A DNA stretch of 64,000 nt from Cryptomeria japonica (Eukaryota > Streptophyta > Pinopsida > Cupressales > Cupressaceae). Below the pieces are notes generated by a model, which did no database searches, was not told where the DNA came from, and was given only the letters and a program-made list of their open reading frames with translations. The number at the start of each line of letters is the position of its first letter. Positions within the stretch are counted from its first letter, which is position 1. A program made the translations under genes and the position numbers. Positions 1-11,128 of the stretch are shown piece after piece. The stretch is taken from NCBI RefSeq assembly GCF_030272615.1, contig NC_081411.1:834260136-834324135 (forward strand), written 5' to 3'.

Positions 1-1594
1 TAGCATGATAGGGTTATGAAAAGCTATGATATGGTGCAAGATGATGAGATTAAAAAGAATATTATGCTTTATGATATGCTATCCTAACATGACAATGCTA
101 TGATAATACTAAGTTATGATAAATAAACTAACATGTTATGATAATGCTATTATACTATGCTAACATTCTATGCTAACATGATATGCTATGCTAACATGAT
201 AATTCTAATACTAGAATGCTCCTAAATGCTTAAGCTTGAAAAAAGAGGCAAATGAGACTCCTTGATAACCTGCACATAAAAAAATAGCATAACCTAGATG
301 CAAAAACCTTGGATGATGATAATGAAGGAAATGAGATCTATTTATAGAAGAAATGGGGAGTTGGATGGTTAAGATTGAGTAATCTTAACAAGGGTTAGGA
401 TTGAATGATCTTCAATCCATGTGACACCTTTAACCCAATCCCATGTTGACAAGTGTCACCATGAGGAGGCTTGACAGGAGAGATAAGGATCATTAAATGC
501 TTGAGGGGACATGATGGTTACCCTAGGGGGTTGGGTTAGAGTTAGGTTAATGGATATTCTTTTTATCCAAGGGATAAATGAATGTGCAAGGGTTAAATGG
601 TTACCTTAGTCGAAGAAATAATTTCTTTGAAGAGACCCATTAGTTAAAATGATGGTTAAGTTAGAGGAAAGTCTCTAACTAAAGGTGAAAGGTGAGTTAA
701 CCATAAATGGTTATGTAAGAGCCTTTAATGGTTTGGAAGACTTTAGAGGTTAACCATTTGAAGACATAAAACCTTTAATGGCTATTGAAGACTTTGGAGG
801 TTTTTGAGAAGTGACTTCCTTTTATTTAGGAATGCGACAATGATTAGGATAGGATTAGGATAAATTGGAAGTAATTAGAAGAATCTAGAAGGGGTTTAGG
901 CATGCAAGTGGGAGAAATTTTGGGATTTTCAATTAAAATAAAATCATTTATTTCAATTAAATGGTGCAATTTGCATTTGGATAGATATTTAAATAAATAT
1001 TAATTTATTTAAATGTGAATGCAAACTTTGGATTTTATTTAGATAAATTTTAATTTATTTAAATGAGAAAAAGAGGGATAAAGCATTAAATGCTTGAAGA
1101 CTTTGAGGGAAACCATTAAAGGCTTAAGAAGACTTTAGAAATAAGCCATTAAAGGTTTCAAGTGGGTGAGAATAAATAGGATTTTAAATAAATAATTTAT
1201 TTATTTGAAATAGTGGTGCAACTTGTATTTGTAGGAAAATGCAAGTGGGTGGAGGATAAAGGTGATTTAAATAAATGTTAATTTATTTAAATGTGAGAGA
1301 TGAGATTTTGGAGGATTTAATTTATTTAAATGTGAGAGAAGATTTAATTAAACAAATATGATTTATTTAATTAATGGTCTGAATTTCGTTAAGTGAATTA
1401 AATCAAATAAAATGAATAATTTATTTAATTAAGAGGAGAAGAGGTTTGGGATGAATTAATTAAATATTAATTTAATTAATAGTTGAAAGAGGATGAAAGA
1501 TTAATTAAATATGAATTTAGTTAATAGTTGGATGAAAGGTAATTAAACAAATATAAAATTCATTTAATTAGGTGGACATAAATAGGTGTCTACA
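1..1594 (-). repeat. 3' LTR of the coding-free Gypsy element, truncated by the window edge
   Basis: Base 1 aligns to about 13414 in the 5' LTR, so roughly 260 bp are missing. It begins (minus strand) TGTAGACACC at 1594. It differs from the other LTR by substitutions and indels: the 5' LTR has an extra block of about 120 bp of AAGACTTTRAGGGAAACCATTAAAGG-like repeats near 14580-14700. A TATAAATA box is at 339-346 (minus). Confidence 0.85.
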
Positions 1595-1610
1595 TTTTTC
1601 CTCTTTGAAG
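1595..1610 (-). other. Polypurine tract next to the 3' LTR
   Basis: The minus strand reads CTTCAAAGAGGAAAAA directly before the LTR start TGTAGACACC. This is the expected plus-strand primer for reverse transcription and it sets the element's orientation. Confidence 0.75.
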
Positions 1611-1973
1611 TGATGTGTGTGCACATGTTGATTCAAAGAAAAATAGCTTGATATGTTGCCAATTTTTTTGATATGTTGTTGTTTGCCTAAATTTTTGATA
1701 TGATGCCCTAGATATTGATTTGGATATTGATATTGATTGTTGGATTTGATATGATAATGGTGCGATGACGATGCCCCCTCAGAAGATGAATTGAGGAGTT
1801 GTGAATTTTTGGGATTTGGACAATCGATTCATTTCTCGATTAAATACTTGATGTTGTTGATTAACTTGATATGATCTCCCAAGAAAATGTCAATTTCTTG
1901 AGTGTGTTGATGCGTTCGCTCAGTTAGATGATTGATAAAATTGATTGGATTGAGTGGATTGAGTTCAAGTCTG

Positions 1974-2170
1974 GTTTCAAGAAGGATGCATCCTGTGTAA
2001 TTCAAAGATAGATGATTGCATCTGGTTTCAAGAAAGATACATCCTGTATAAGACAAATATAGTTCAAAACATTTAGTTTCAGGAAGGATACATCATGTAT
2101 AAGATAAAGATAGATGGTCATGTTTGGTTTCAGGAAGGATACATCCTATATAAGACAAATATAAATTATC
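1974..2170. repeat. Tandem repeat, four units of about 51 bp
   Basis: The word GGTTTCARGAARGATRCATC recurs at 1974, 2024, 2075 and 2126 (spacing 50, 51, 51). It lies inside the coding-free Gypsy element. Confidence 0.8.
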
Positions 2171-2220
2171 ATGATCACGTCACTAATAGGATAGGTGTGT
2201 TTGACCACCGACTTGAATAT

Positions 2221-2421
2221 TGATTTAACTCTAGGTTTTGAAATTTGTATGGCTTTACCCCTAATAGGACTGTTTTGATGAACCTTCCAATTGATAAGAG
2301 ATTGATTTAACTCTTAAGTTTGATGATTGTATGGATTTACCCCTAATAGGACTGTTTTGATGAACCTTCCAATTGATAAGAGATTGATTTAACTCTTAAG
2401 TTTGATGATTGTATGGATTTG
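2221..2421. repeat. Tandem repeat, about 2.4 units of 82 bp
   Basis: ACCCCTAATAGGACTG occurs at 2257 and again at 2339. The intervening unit, including CTTCCAATTGATAAGAG, is almost identical. Confidence 0.8.
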
Positions 2422-2874
2422 GCCCTTGATGATAGATGAAGAGTTTATGATTGAAACTCGTGAATGATAGCATGAATTATGTCACTGATAGGATAGGGTA
2501 AGATGATTCCTCTTGATTGATAAGAGTTTATGATCAACTCTCGAATGATAGCGTGACTTTCATCACTAATAGGTGTTCAAAGATATTGATTAAGATCTCA
2601 TGTGAGTGGATAGGATAACTGATTGATTGATTTGATCAATTGATAGATAATTGACATTTTGTTGATATCACGTTGTAGGCAGATTTAGATGTGTTGATGT
2701 TGGTGCATTTGGGGGAGCAACAAGGGATTTGATGCGCTTATGTATGATGATGTGTAACTCATATGCAATGATGATGATGTGCATGTGTAGATGATATGTA
2801 TAGTGAAATATAAATGTGTTGTTGATATGATGATGCTCTTTAAAATGATTTTGAATACTTTAAATGATCTAATA

Positions 2875-2965
2875 ATGCAACTTAATGCACTTTAAATGAT
2901 ATGATAATGCAACTAAATGCACTTTAAAATGATATGATAATGCAACTAAATGCACTTTAATATGA
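2875..2965. repeat. Short tandem repeat of about 44 bp
   Basis: Consecutive copies of a unit containing GATATGATAATGCAACT followed by AAATGCACTTTAAA. Confidence 0.7.
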
Positions 2966-5564
2966 TATGATAATGATATGAAGTGTACCCTCTAAGATAG
3001 TCATCCTTTCGATCAAATTTGTAGTGGTTCCTTTTTATCATTATTGAGCCTTTGATATGTTGAAAGTTAATACAAGCAACATGATATATTTGAACCATGA
3101 TGACCAGAGTATAACTTACATGATTTTTTATATTCCAAGATGACACAAGCATCGAGGTATAATTGAACCAAGATGATCTGAGCATTTCTTGCATATAATA
3201 GACAAGAGTTAACCTTAGTCCAATACAAATCTGAAATATCTTCAGTGATATGTTACCTGATCACGTCGTAAGACAAATTTGTATAGTAGAAGGCTTCACT
3301 CCCAAATAGTAGACAAAGAAAACATCACATTCCTCCCTTTCTTCTCTAGTCTTTGAGACAGCCTTGAGTCACTTAGGAGATATGATAAGAAAAAAGATAA
3401 ACAACCATAAGTAAACATGCATGCTATCTGAAATGTATTCTTATCAAAATAAAACATCTAGCAAATAGACCTTTTGTCCAGTTGAAATTAGTTCAAGTCT
3501 GTGATGTCTAGCCTTCTTGCATTGTTGGTTGTTCTGATATATGTTGTCTTGCTACTTGTTTGGTCTAATGTCTAAAACCCTCAAGGTGAAATTTCCCCAA
3601 CAAGGTCAGGATTTTTCCCTTTGCTATTGATACTACTTCGATATGATATTTACACTGATTACCAAGCCATGGTGGGATATGATCAAGAGAACTGATTTAG
3701 ATAATCAAGGACAACAACTACACTAAGTATGTCTCGGATAACGCTACGTGTATAATTGTTCTATGATGGCTATTGGTTTAGATCAGATGGAGACAAAGAT
3801 ATGATACAAGTATTGATAGATAGAGGAGCCTCTCTATCACAAATAGTGCCTATTGCCAGGTTTTCACCATTTATTTTTATTGCACTTTTTGATTTGTTTT
3901 TCCTTTTTGGACATTTTGTGATTTTTGGAGCTTTTTGGATTAGAAGAAAGATGTATTTGTTTGCCCCAATATCTAGAAAGGCAAGGAATGGATGAATGAA
4001 TTGTGGAGGTGAAGATGAATGGGTGAAAGAGGGAGGTAGCTTATGAGATACGTCAAGAGCTTTTTGAAATAATGTTTTTGTCCTTAGTTTTGATCAAGAT
4101 CAAGGATGGAAAAGGGGATATGGATGGAGATAGGATATGGATAAGAGAAACAAGATCATAGATAGTGAGGGATGATGGAAGAAATGAATAGATAGGATAA
4201 GGGATATGGATTAGCGTGAAGTAAGATCGTAGATAGCAGTGGATGAATTTAGATAGGGTAATGGATATTGGAAGAAGGATAATGGGAGATGTGGTATGAA
4301 GAATAGAGTGGATGAACCTTTCCCCCAAGCATATAGGTTTTGATTTGAAAAAAGGCAATATATAATATTGTCACAGTGTTTAGCACCACCTGAATAAGTG
4401 TTCCTTAACTTTTCAAAGATAGAGACTTAACACACACTTAGAACCTTCGAAAAACTCAATTGAACATATCTATCAACTAGGAAGTAGGCTCAAAAGTGAA
4501 GAAGAATCCCAAACTGGATCAAGGTACTTAGTCTTTGATTACCCATGTGTGTGCAATTGGGTTCATTCTGGCTCATATGATCATTGTAATCTTCAGAATC
4601 CAACCCTAACTTCAAAAGCATCCTGGATAGAGCCTCGCTGCCAGTGAGCATCCATAGCCCTGATGAGGTTATCACTGTAATATCACAAATATTTCTCCAT
4701 TGCCAGCCAGACGTCCATAGCCCCAATGGAGTTACTTGCATGTTCCCATAGCTAAGAATTTTGATATTGCATTTCATTGCATTTTTTTTCTTTTCTTGAT
4801 ATTTCTTTTATTGCTTGTTCTTTTGAGCTTTTGATATTGCCTTTTTCTCTTCTTATTTTTCTTGCATTGGCTTGTAAGTGATGAAACTTACGTGGGTTTA
4901 ATAATTACAATGGCACTGAAGCAAGATTTTAGATTTTTCACTAGCCATGTCTTCAACTAAGAGATCACAATGATTTAGAGAAATTGATTAAGTGTATGAG
5001 ATATAGTAATCAAAAGATATCGGTACCAAGATACGATAAGTGGTTCTTTTCTAGATTGAGCGTGTATCCCAACTAAAAGAAAATGTTAAAGAGGGACAAC
5101 CTCAAATTTTGAAACGTTTCATAAATAGATATCTAGGAAAAGGACTGAACATGAGATTAGAGCATGGGAAAGGATGTGACAAAATGACACAAATGCCTAT
5201 TTCACAAATGATGAATTTATGCAAAGGATTGAATGAAAGGGATGGAAGGATAGAAAAGAGGTGTTGGACAATAGATAGAATGTTTGAAGATTTGTGCGAG
5301 GATAAATAGAAATGTATTAAAGATGGGTGTTGGTACACAACTCTAGAAGTGATGAAGAGATGGAGGAAAAATGAATTTTGGGACATAAGGACCCAAAATA
5401 GATAAAGGAAATGATGGAAGAATAGTTTTGGAAAGATGTTTAGATAGATGGTTGAAAGAAGTTCAAAGATGTGTGCCTTTGTTAATCTTTCTTATGGATC
5501 ATTTGAGGTGATGAATTAGTGGATGAAGGGAGGTAAGGACCCAAGATGGATGGAAGGGATGGAG

Positions 5565-5760
5565 AGTTTGACTTTTGAATGAAAGGACCTAAAATGGATT
5601 TGGAGGATTAGGAGTTTGACTTTGGAATGAAAGGACCTAAAATGGATTTGGAGGATGAAGAGTTTGAATTTGGAATAAAAGGACCTAAAATGGATTTGGA
5701 GGATGAAGAGTTTAACTTTGGAATGAAAGAACCTAGAATGGGTTTGGAGGATAAAGGGAT
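5565..5760. repeat. Tandem repeat, about four units of 48 bp
   Basis: AAAGGACCTAAAATGGATTT recurs every 48 bp, so it keeps frame. On the minus strand it would encode a repeated SSSSKSILGPFIPKSN peptide in an open stretch of 96 codons (5608-5898). The frame-preserving period is suggestive, but no protein family is recognised. Confidence 0.75.
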
Positions 5761-5882
5761 TCCTTGATCTTTATCCTTACTTGGAGTAGGATCATTTGAG
5801 TTTGTGCTTTTCTCTTGATTTTGAATTAGATTAGTGAAGGAGAATAAAGGGATATCATGCTCTTTCTTAGGAGGTGGATGTT

Positions 5883-7328
5883 TGATGCAAAGCATCATGA
5901 AAAACCAATCACAACTCTAGGATCATGTTGATCCATCCATATTTTAATCATGATAACAATTCATTAGAGGCATATTTCATCATTCTTCAACAATCAATCA
6001 ATCAAGAAAACTTAATCTAGGTATCAAACTTGCCAACTTGCTGCCCCTTTAGATAGACCTATACACAGAGGTCTATAAATTTTTAACAAGAACTAAAAAT
6101 ATCAATCCCTTCAGTCAGACCTTGAATAACTGTATTATAAACAACATAGCCAAAATTCATAAAAATCCAACAGTGCAATACAAAGTTATCATCTATGCAC
6201 CGAGACCAATTTTGATTGTCATAAATCTGGAAAATGTATGCTTGCTGCCTACTAGGGCATCATATTTCACAACAAATACTTAACCAAAATAAAAAAGTAC
6301 CATACTCAAATGAAATAAACCTAATTCTACTTTCATAATATGCAAGTCATTAATTTTTCCAATGGTGAAATCACAAGATAAGTACAAACCCTTTCCAATA
6401 ACTCCATTTAAGACAGTTTAAAACCAGTTTCCACCAAAATATTCATAACTTCCACAAATATAAACAAAAATGCCTCAAAATAAAGGGAAAAGAAAGATGA
6501 TTCACATATCTTTCCAATAAGTCTATTTAGAGGTCTTAATAATATCATATGAGTTCATACCATACGCTGCAATGTGACTATTCTCAGGAAGTATCAAATC
6601 TGCAATTAACAACTTTCACCAAAACTTCCATATCTTCTTCATTTCTAAACATAATAACTCCAAACCAAAAGGAAAAGAAATTTAATTAACATATCTAACT
6701 ATCCATTATACATATACAAAATTTTCCAGGCCATACATGGTCATACAAGGCCTGGAACCAACACAAAAACTGGAAAGCCAACTAAAATAACAATAGTAGA
6801 ATGCACCAAAATGTATCCAAAATGTTCTCCTTTCTTCTCTATTCTTCCAATAATGATTTGGTTTGACAAATAAAACATATTTATAGACTCTTTGGTAGTT
6901 ATAAACAATCCAAATACCTTTATGACCCTTCATCTTCCCTTTTACAACTTTATGTGCAATTTTTGCACTTTTACATTTTTTGCAAATGTTGCACTTTTGC
7001 AATTTTCTTGCAACTTTGACACTTTTTCCTAACGACTCTCCAAATTTTAAAAAACCCCTAAACATGTCCAAATAATCTATTTAATACCTTGTACATACTT
7101 GGTAGCCTTCTCATGGCCTTTTATACAATTTTGACCATCTTGACCTATAAGGGCCTATATGGACAACTAGGACATAATCAGGGCTTGCTTACATTTTTAG
7201 GCTTCCAAGCCTTACAAATAATTCCAAATGGATTCAAATACATTATAAATGAGCTTCAAATATCAATTATATTTCAAATGATGACTTTGACCTTATATTT
7301 TCCTTACACCATGGGTGCTTCTGCACCA
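5883..7328 (-). repeat. LTR copy A (outer, 3' LTR)
   Basis: 1446 bp. It ends at the ATGTT target duplication. It is the only one of the three whose outer edge reads GCAAAGCATC rather than GCAGATCATC, which marks it as separate. A TATAAATA box lies at 6878-6885 (minus). Confidence 0.9.
6878..6885 (-). promoter_or_regulatory. TATA box in the LTR
   Basis: TATAAATA on the minus strand in the expected U3 position of LTR A. It is conserved in essence in LTR B and LTR C. Confidence 0.45.
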
Positions 7329-7398
7329 TACTACCGGCCTTGAAAGATTTCCAAGTCTCTTGGAAATGAGTAACATGATGCCTCTGCTACATTCTGCT

Positions 7399-7629
7399 TC
7401 AATCAAGACTCCTATCAATGGAGTTTATATTGGCTACTTCTAATGGTGCATCTCTCATCTTAATTCCACTCCTCCAAGCTACTACAAACACCCAACAACT
7501 TTTGTCCCTCACCTGGGAGTCCTCTCTTGCCTCTCTCCCCAAGACTCTTGGTGACACCCTGGACCTCCTTCTCAGGCCCTTTGGACCATCTCCTATGGCC
7601 CCCTCTGGTAGAACTTCCTGTCCACCCAC
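7399..7629 (-). CDS. Small ORF of unknown function in internal segment 1 (76 aa)
   Basis: The open frame starts MGGQEVLPEGAIGDGPKG and is rich in Arg and Gly (GLRRRSRVSPRVLGREARED), so it would be basic. It lies in the sense strand downstream of the PBS, where gag would start, but has no zinc knuckle or capsid motif. The copy in segment 2 keeps the same length with about six residue changes. That may reflect recent duplication rather than selection, and a second frame is open across the same bases. Function unknown; it may be a non-translated filler. Confidence 0.25.
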   Translation of the reverse strand: MGGQEVLPEGAIGDGPKGLRRRSRVSPRVLGREAREDSQVRDKSCWVFVVAWRSGIKMRDAPLEVANINSIDRSLD

Positions 7630-7765
7630 TTGTAGCTAAGTGAACCTGCACCAAACCTACAACCAAGAAACTTTAATCACAAGAATCAAATAAACAATCT
7701 CATGGGCTAGGTCCTGGTGTGGATTGCCTCCTTCGGCGCTCTACCCACACACTCAAGCTCTTCTA

Positions 7766-7777
7766 GCTCTGATACCA
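7766..7777 (-). other. Primer binding site, initiator tRNA-Met type
   Basis: TGGTATCAGAGC on the minus strand, 3 nt after the end of LTR B. Confidence 0.85.
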
Positions 7778-7780
7778 ATT

Positions 7781-9225
7781 TGATGCAGATCATCATGAAA
7801 AATCAATCACAACTCTAGGATAATATTGATCCATCCATATTTTAATCATGATAACAATTCATTAGAGGCATATTTCATCATTCTTCAACAATCAATCAAT
7901 CAAGAAAACTTAATCTAGGTATCAAACTTGCCAACTTGCTGCCCCTTTGGATAGACCTATACACAGAGATCTATAAATTTTTAAAAAAAACTAAAAATCT
8001 CAATCCCTTTAGTCAAACCCTGAATAACTGTATTATAAACAACATATCCAAAATTCATAAAAATTCAAGGGTGGAATAAAAAGTTATCATCTATGCACCG
8101 AGACCAATTTTGACTGTCATAAATCTGGAAAATGTATGCTTGCAGCTTGCTAGGGCATCATATTTCACAACAAATAATTAACCAAAATAAAACAATACCA
8201 TACTAAAATGAAATCCCTCTGAGTCTACTTTCATAATATTCAAGTCATTAATTTTTCCAATGGTGAAATCACAAGATAAGTACAAACCCTTTCCAATAAC
8301 TCCATTTAAGACAGTTTAAAACTAGTTTTCACCAAAATCTTCATAACTTCCACAAATATAAAAAAAAACACCCCAAAACAAATGGAAAAGAAAGATGATT
8401 CAGATATATTTCCAATAAGTCTATTTAGAGGTCTTAATAATATCATATGAGTTCATACCATACACTACAATGTGACTGTTCTTAGGAAGTATCAAATCTG
8501 CAATTAACAACTTTCACCAAAACTTCCATACCTTTTTCATTTCTAAGCATAATAACTCCAAACCAAAAGGAAAAGAAAGTTAATTAACATATATAACTAT
8601 CCATTATACATATACAAAGTTTTCCAGGCCATACATGGTCATACAAGGCCTAGAACCAACACAAAAACTGGAAAGCCAACCAAAATAACAATAGTAGAAT
8701 GCACCAAAATGTATCCAAAATGTTCTCCTTTCTTCTCTATTCTTCCAAAAATGATTTGGTTCAACCAATACAACATATTTATAGAATATTTGGTAGTTAT
8801 AAATAATCCAACTACCTTTATGACCCTTCATCTTCCTTTTACAACTTTATGTGCAATTTTTGCACTTTTACATTTTTTGCAAATGTTGCACTTTTGCAAT
8901 TTTCTTGCAACTTTGACACTTTTTCCTAATGACTCTCCAAATTGTAAAAACCCACTAAACATGTCCAAATAATATATTTAATGTCTTTTACATATTTGAT
9001 AGCCTTCTCATGGCCTTTTATATAATTTTGACCATCTTGACCTATAAGGGCCTATATGGACAACTAGGACATAATTAGGACTTGCTTACATTTTTAGGCT
9101 TCCAAGCCTTACAAGTCATTCCAAATGGATTCAAATACATTATAAATGAACTTCAAATATCAATTATATTTCAAATGATGACTTTGACCATATATTTTCC
9201 TTACACCATGGGTGCTTCTGCACCA
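7781..9225 (-). repeat. LTR copy B (middle)
   Basis: 1445 bp, shared by both halves of the tandem: it serves as 3' LTR for segment 2 and 5' LTR for segment 1. Confidence 0.9.
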
Positions 9226-9295
9226 TACTACCGGCCTTGAAAGATTTCCAAGTCTCTTGGAAATGAGTAACATGATGACCCTGCTACATTCTGCT

Positions 9296-9526
9296 TCAAT
9301 CAAGACTCCTATAAATGGAGTTTATACTGGCTACTTCCAATGGTGCATCTCTCATCTGAAGTCCACTCCTCCAAGCTGCTACAAACACCCAACAACTTTT
9401 GTCCCTCACCTGGGAGTCCTCTCTTGCCTCTCTCCCCAAGACTCTTGGTGACACCCTGGACCTCCTTCTCAGGCCCTTTGGACCATCTCCTATGGCCCCC
9501 TCTGGTAGAACTTCCTGTCCACCCAC
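9296..9526 (-). CDS. Small ORF of unknown function in internal segment 2 (76 aa)
   Basis: Second copy of the 76-residue frame in segment 1, same start and stop. It differs in a few positions in the C-terminal half (for example V/A after WVFV and IK/LQ after WRSG). No known domain is visible. Confidence 0.25.
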   Translation of the reverse strand: MGGQEVLPEGAIGDGPKGLRRRSRVSPRVLGREAREDSQVRDKSCWVFVAAWRSGLQMRDAPLEVASINSIYRSLD

Positions 9527-9662
9527 TTGTAGCTGAGTGAACCTGCACCAAACCTACAACCAAGAAACTTTAATCACAAGAATCAAATAAACAATCTCAT
9601 GGGCTAGGTCCTGGTGTGGATTGCCTCCTTCGGCGCTCTACCCACACACTCAAGCTCTTCTA

Positions 9663-9674
9663 GCTCTGATACCA
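9663..9674 (-). other. Primer binding site, initiator tRNA-Met type
   Basis: TGGTATCAGAGC on the minus strand, 3 nt from LTR C. Confidence 0.85.
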
Positions 9675-9677
9675 ATT

Positions 9678-11123
9678 TGATGCAGATCATCATGAAAAAT
9701 CAATCACAACTCTAGGATAATATTGATCCATCCATATTTTAATCATGATAACAATTCATTAGAGGCATATTTCATCATTCTTCAACAATCAATCAATCAA
9801 GAAAACTTAATCTAGGTATCAAACTTGCCAACTTGCTGCCCCTTTGGATAGACCTATACACAGAGGTCTATAACTTTTTTAAAAAAACTAAAAATCTCAA
9901 TCCCTTCAGTTAGACCCTGAATAACTGTATTATAAACAACATATCCAAAATTCATAAAGATTTAATGGTGGAATAAAAAGTTATCATCTATGCACCGAGA
10001 CCAATTTTGACTGTCATAAATCTGGAAAATGTATGCTTGCTGCCTGCTAGGGCATCATATTTCACAACAAATAACTAACCAAAATAAAAAAATACCATAC
10101 TAAACTAAAATCCCTCTGAGTCTACTTTCATAATATTCAAGTCATTAATTTTTCCAATGGTGAAATCACACGATAAGTACAAACCCTTTCCAACAACTCC
10201 ATTTAAGATAGTTTAAAACTAGTTTTCACCAAAATCTTCATAACTTCCACAAATATAAAAAAAAACACCCCAAAAGAAAGGGAAAAGAAAGATTATTTAT
10301 ATATCTTTCCAATAATTCTATTTATAGGTCTTAATAATATCATATGAGTTCATACCATACGTTGCAATGTGACTGTTCTCAGGAAGTATCAAATCTGCAA
10401 TTAACAACTTTCACCAAAACTTCCATATCTTCTTCATTTCTAAACATAATAACTCCAAACCAAAAGGAAAAGAAATTTAATTAACATATCTAACTATCTA
10501 TTATACATATATAAAGTTTTCCATGCCATACATGGTCATACAAAGCCTGGAACCAATACAAAAACTAGAAAGCCAACCAAAATAACAATAGTAGAATGCA
10601 CCAAAATGTATCCAAAATGTTTTCCTTTCTTATCTATTATTCCAATAATGATTTGGTTTGACCAATACAACATATTTATAGACTCTTTGATATTTATAAA
10701 CAATCCAACTACCTTTATGACCCTTCATCTTCCCTTTTACAACTTTATGTGCAATTTTTGCACTTTTACATTTTTTGCAAATGTTGCACTTTTGCAATTT
10801 TCTTGCAACTTTGACACTTTTTCCTAATGACTCTCCAAATTGTAAAAACCCCCTAAACATGTCCAAATAATCTATTTAATACCTTTTACATACTTTATAT
10901 CCTTCTCATGGCCTTTTATACAATTTTGACCATCTTGACCTATAAGGGCCTATATGGACAACTAGGACATAATTAGGACTTGCTTACATTTTTAGGCTTC
11001 CAAGCCTTACAAATCATTCCAAATGGATTGAAATACATTATAAATGACCTTAAAATATCAATTATAATTCAAATGATGACTTTGACCATATATTTGCCTT
11101 ACACCATGGGTTCTCCTGCACCA
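9678..11123 (-). repeat. LTR copy C (outer, 5' LTR)
   Basis: 1446 bp, ending CTGCACCA directly against the right target duplication ATGTT. Confidence 0.9.
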
Positions 11124-11128
11124 ATGTT

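Larger units (their letters stand above)
1611..5877. other. Non-coding internal region of the Gypsy-like element, 3' half
   Basis: No frame longer than about 120 codons and no recognisable retroelement protein. The sequence is T/G-rich (many GATATGATA and TTGATTGA words) and holds four short tandem repeat tracts listed separately. Short open frames here, such as 3756-3995 plus, look like chance openings. Confidence 0.6.
7329..7780 (-). other. Internal segment 1 (452 bp)
   Basis: Almost identical to 9226-9677. The PBS is at 7766-7777. GC content is higher than in the LTRs. It carries one short open frame on the sense strand (7399-7629). Confidence 0.85.
9226..9677 (-). other. Internal segment 2 (452 bp)
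   Basis: Near-identical duplicate of 7329-7780 with its own PBS at 9663-9674. Confidence 0.85.
5878..11128 (-). mobile_element. Triple-LTR non-autonomous retrotransposon: LTR-internal-LTR-internal-LTR with ATGTT target duplication
   Basis: Three LTR copies of 1445-1446 bp (5883-7328, 7781-9225, 9678-11123) alternate with two 452-bp internal segments. Each LTR reads TGGTGCAG...TGCATCA on the minus strand. Each internal segment starts 3 nt after an LTR with the initiator tRNA-Met PBS, TGGTATCAGAGC. The whole array is bounded by the same 5 bp, ATGTT, at 5878-5882 and 11124-11128, so it behaves as one insertion. Neither internal segment can encode gag-pol. The tandem form fits unequal or template-switch recombination between LTRs. 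It lies inside the coding-free Gypsy element and in the same orientation. Confidence 0.9.

Noticed and set aside
3756-3995. 79-codon plus-strand frame with a hydrophobic segment
   Set aside because: It lies in the non-coding body of the Gypsy-like element, T-rich by composition, with no homologous context.
5883-11123. Three separate solo LTRs
   Set aside because: The spacing is exactly LTR-452-LTR-452-LTR with PBS sites, and only the outer borders carry the ATGTT duplication.
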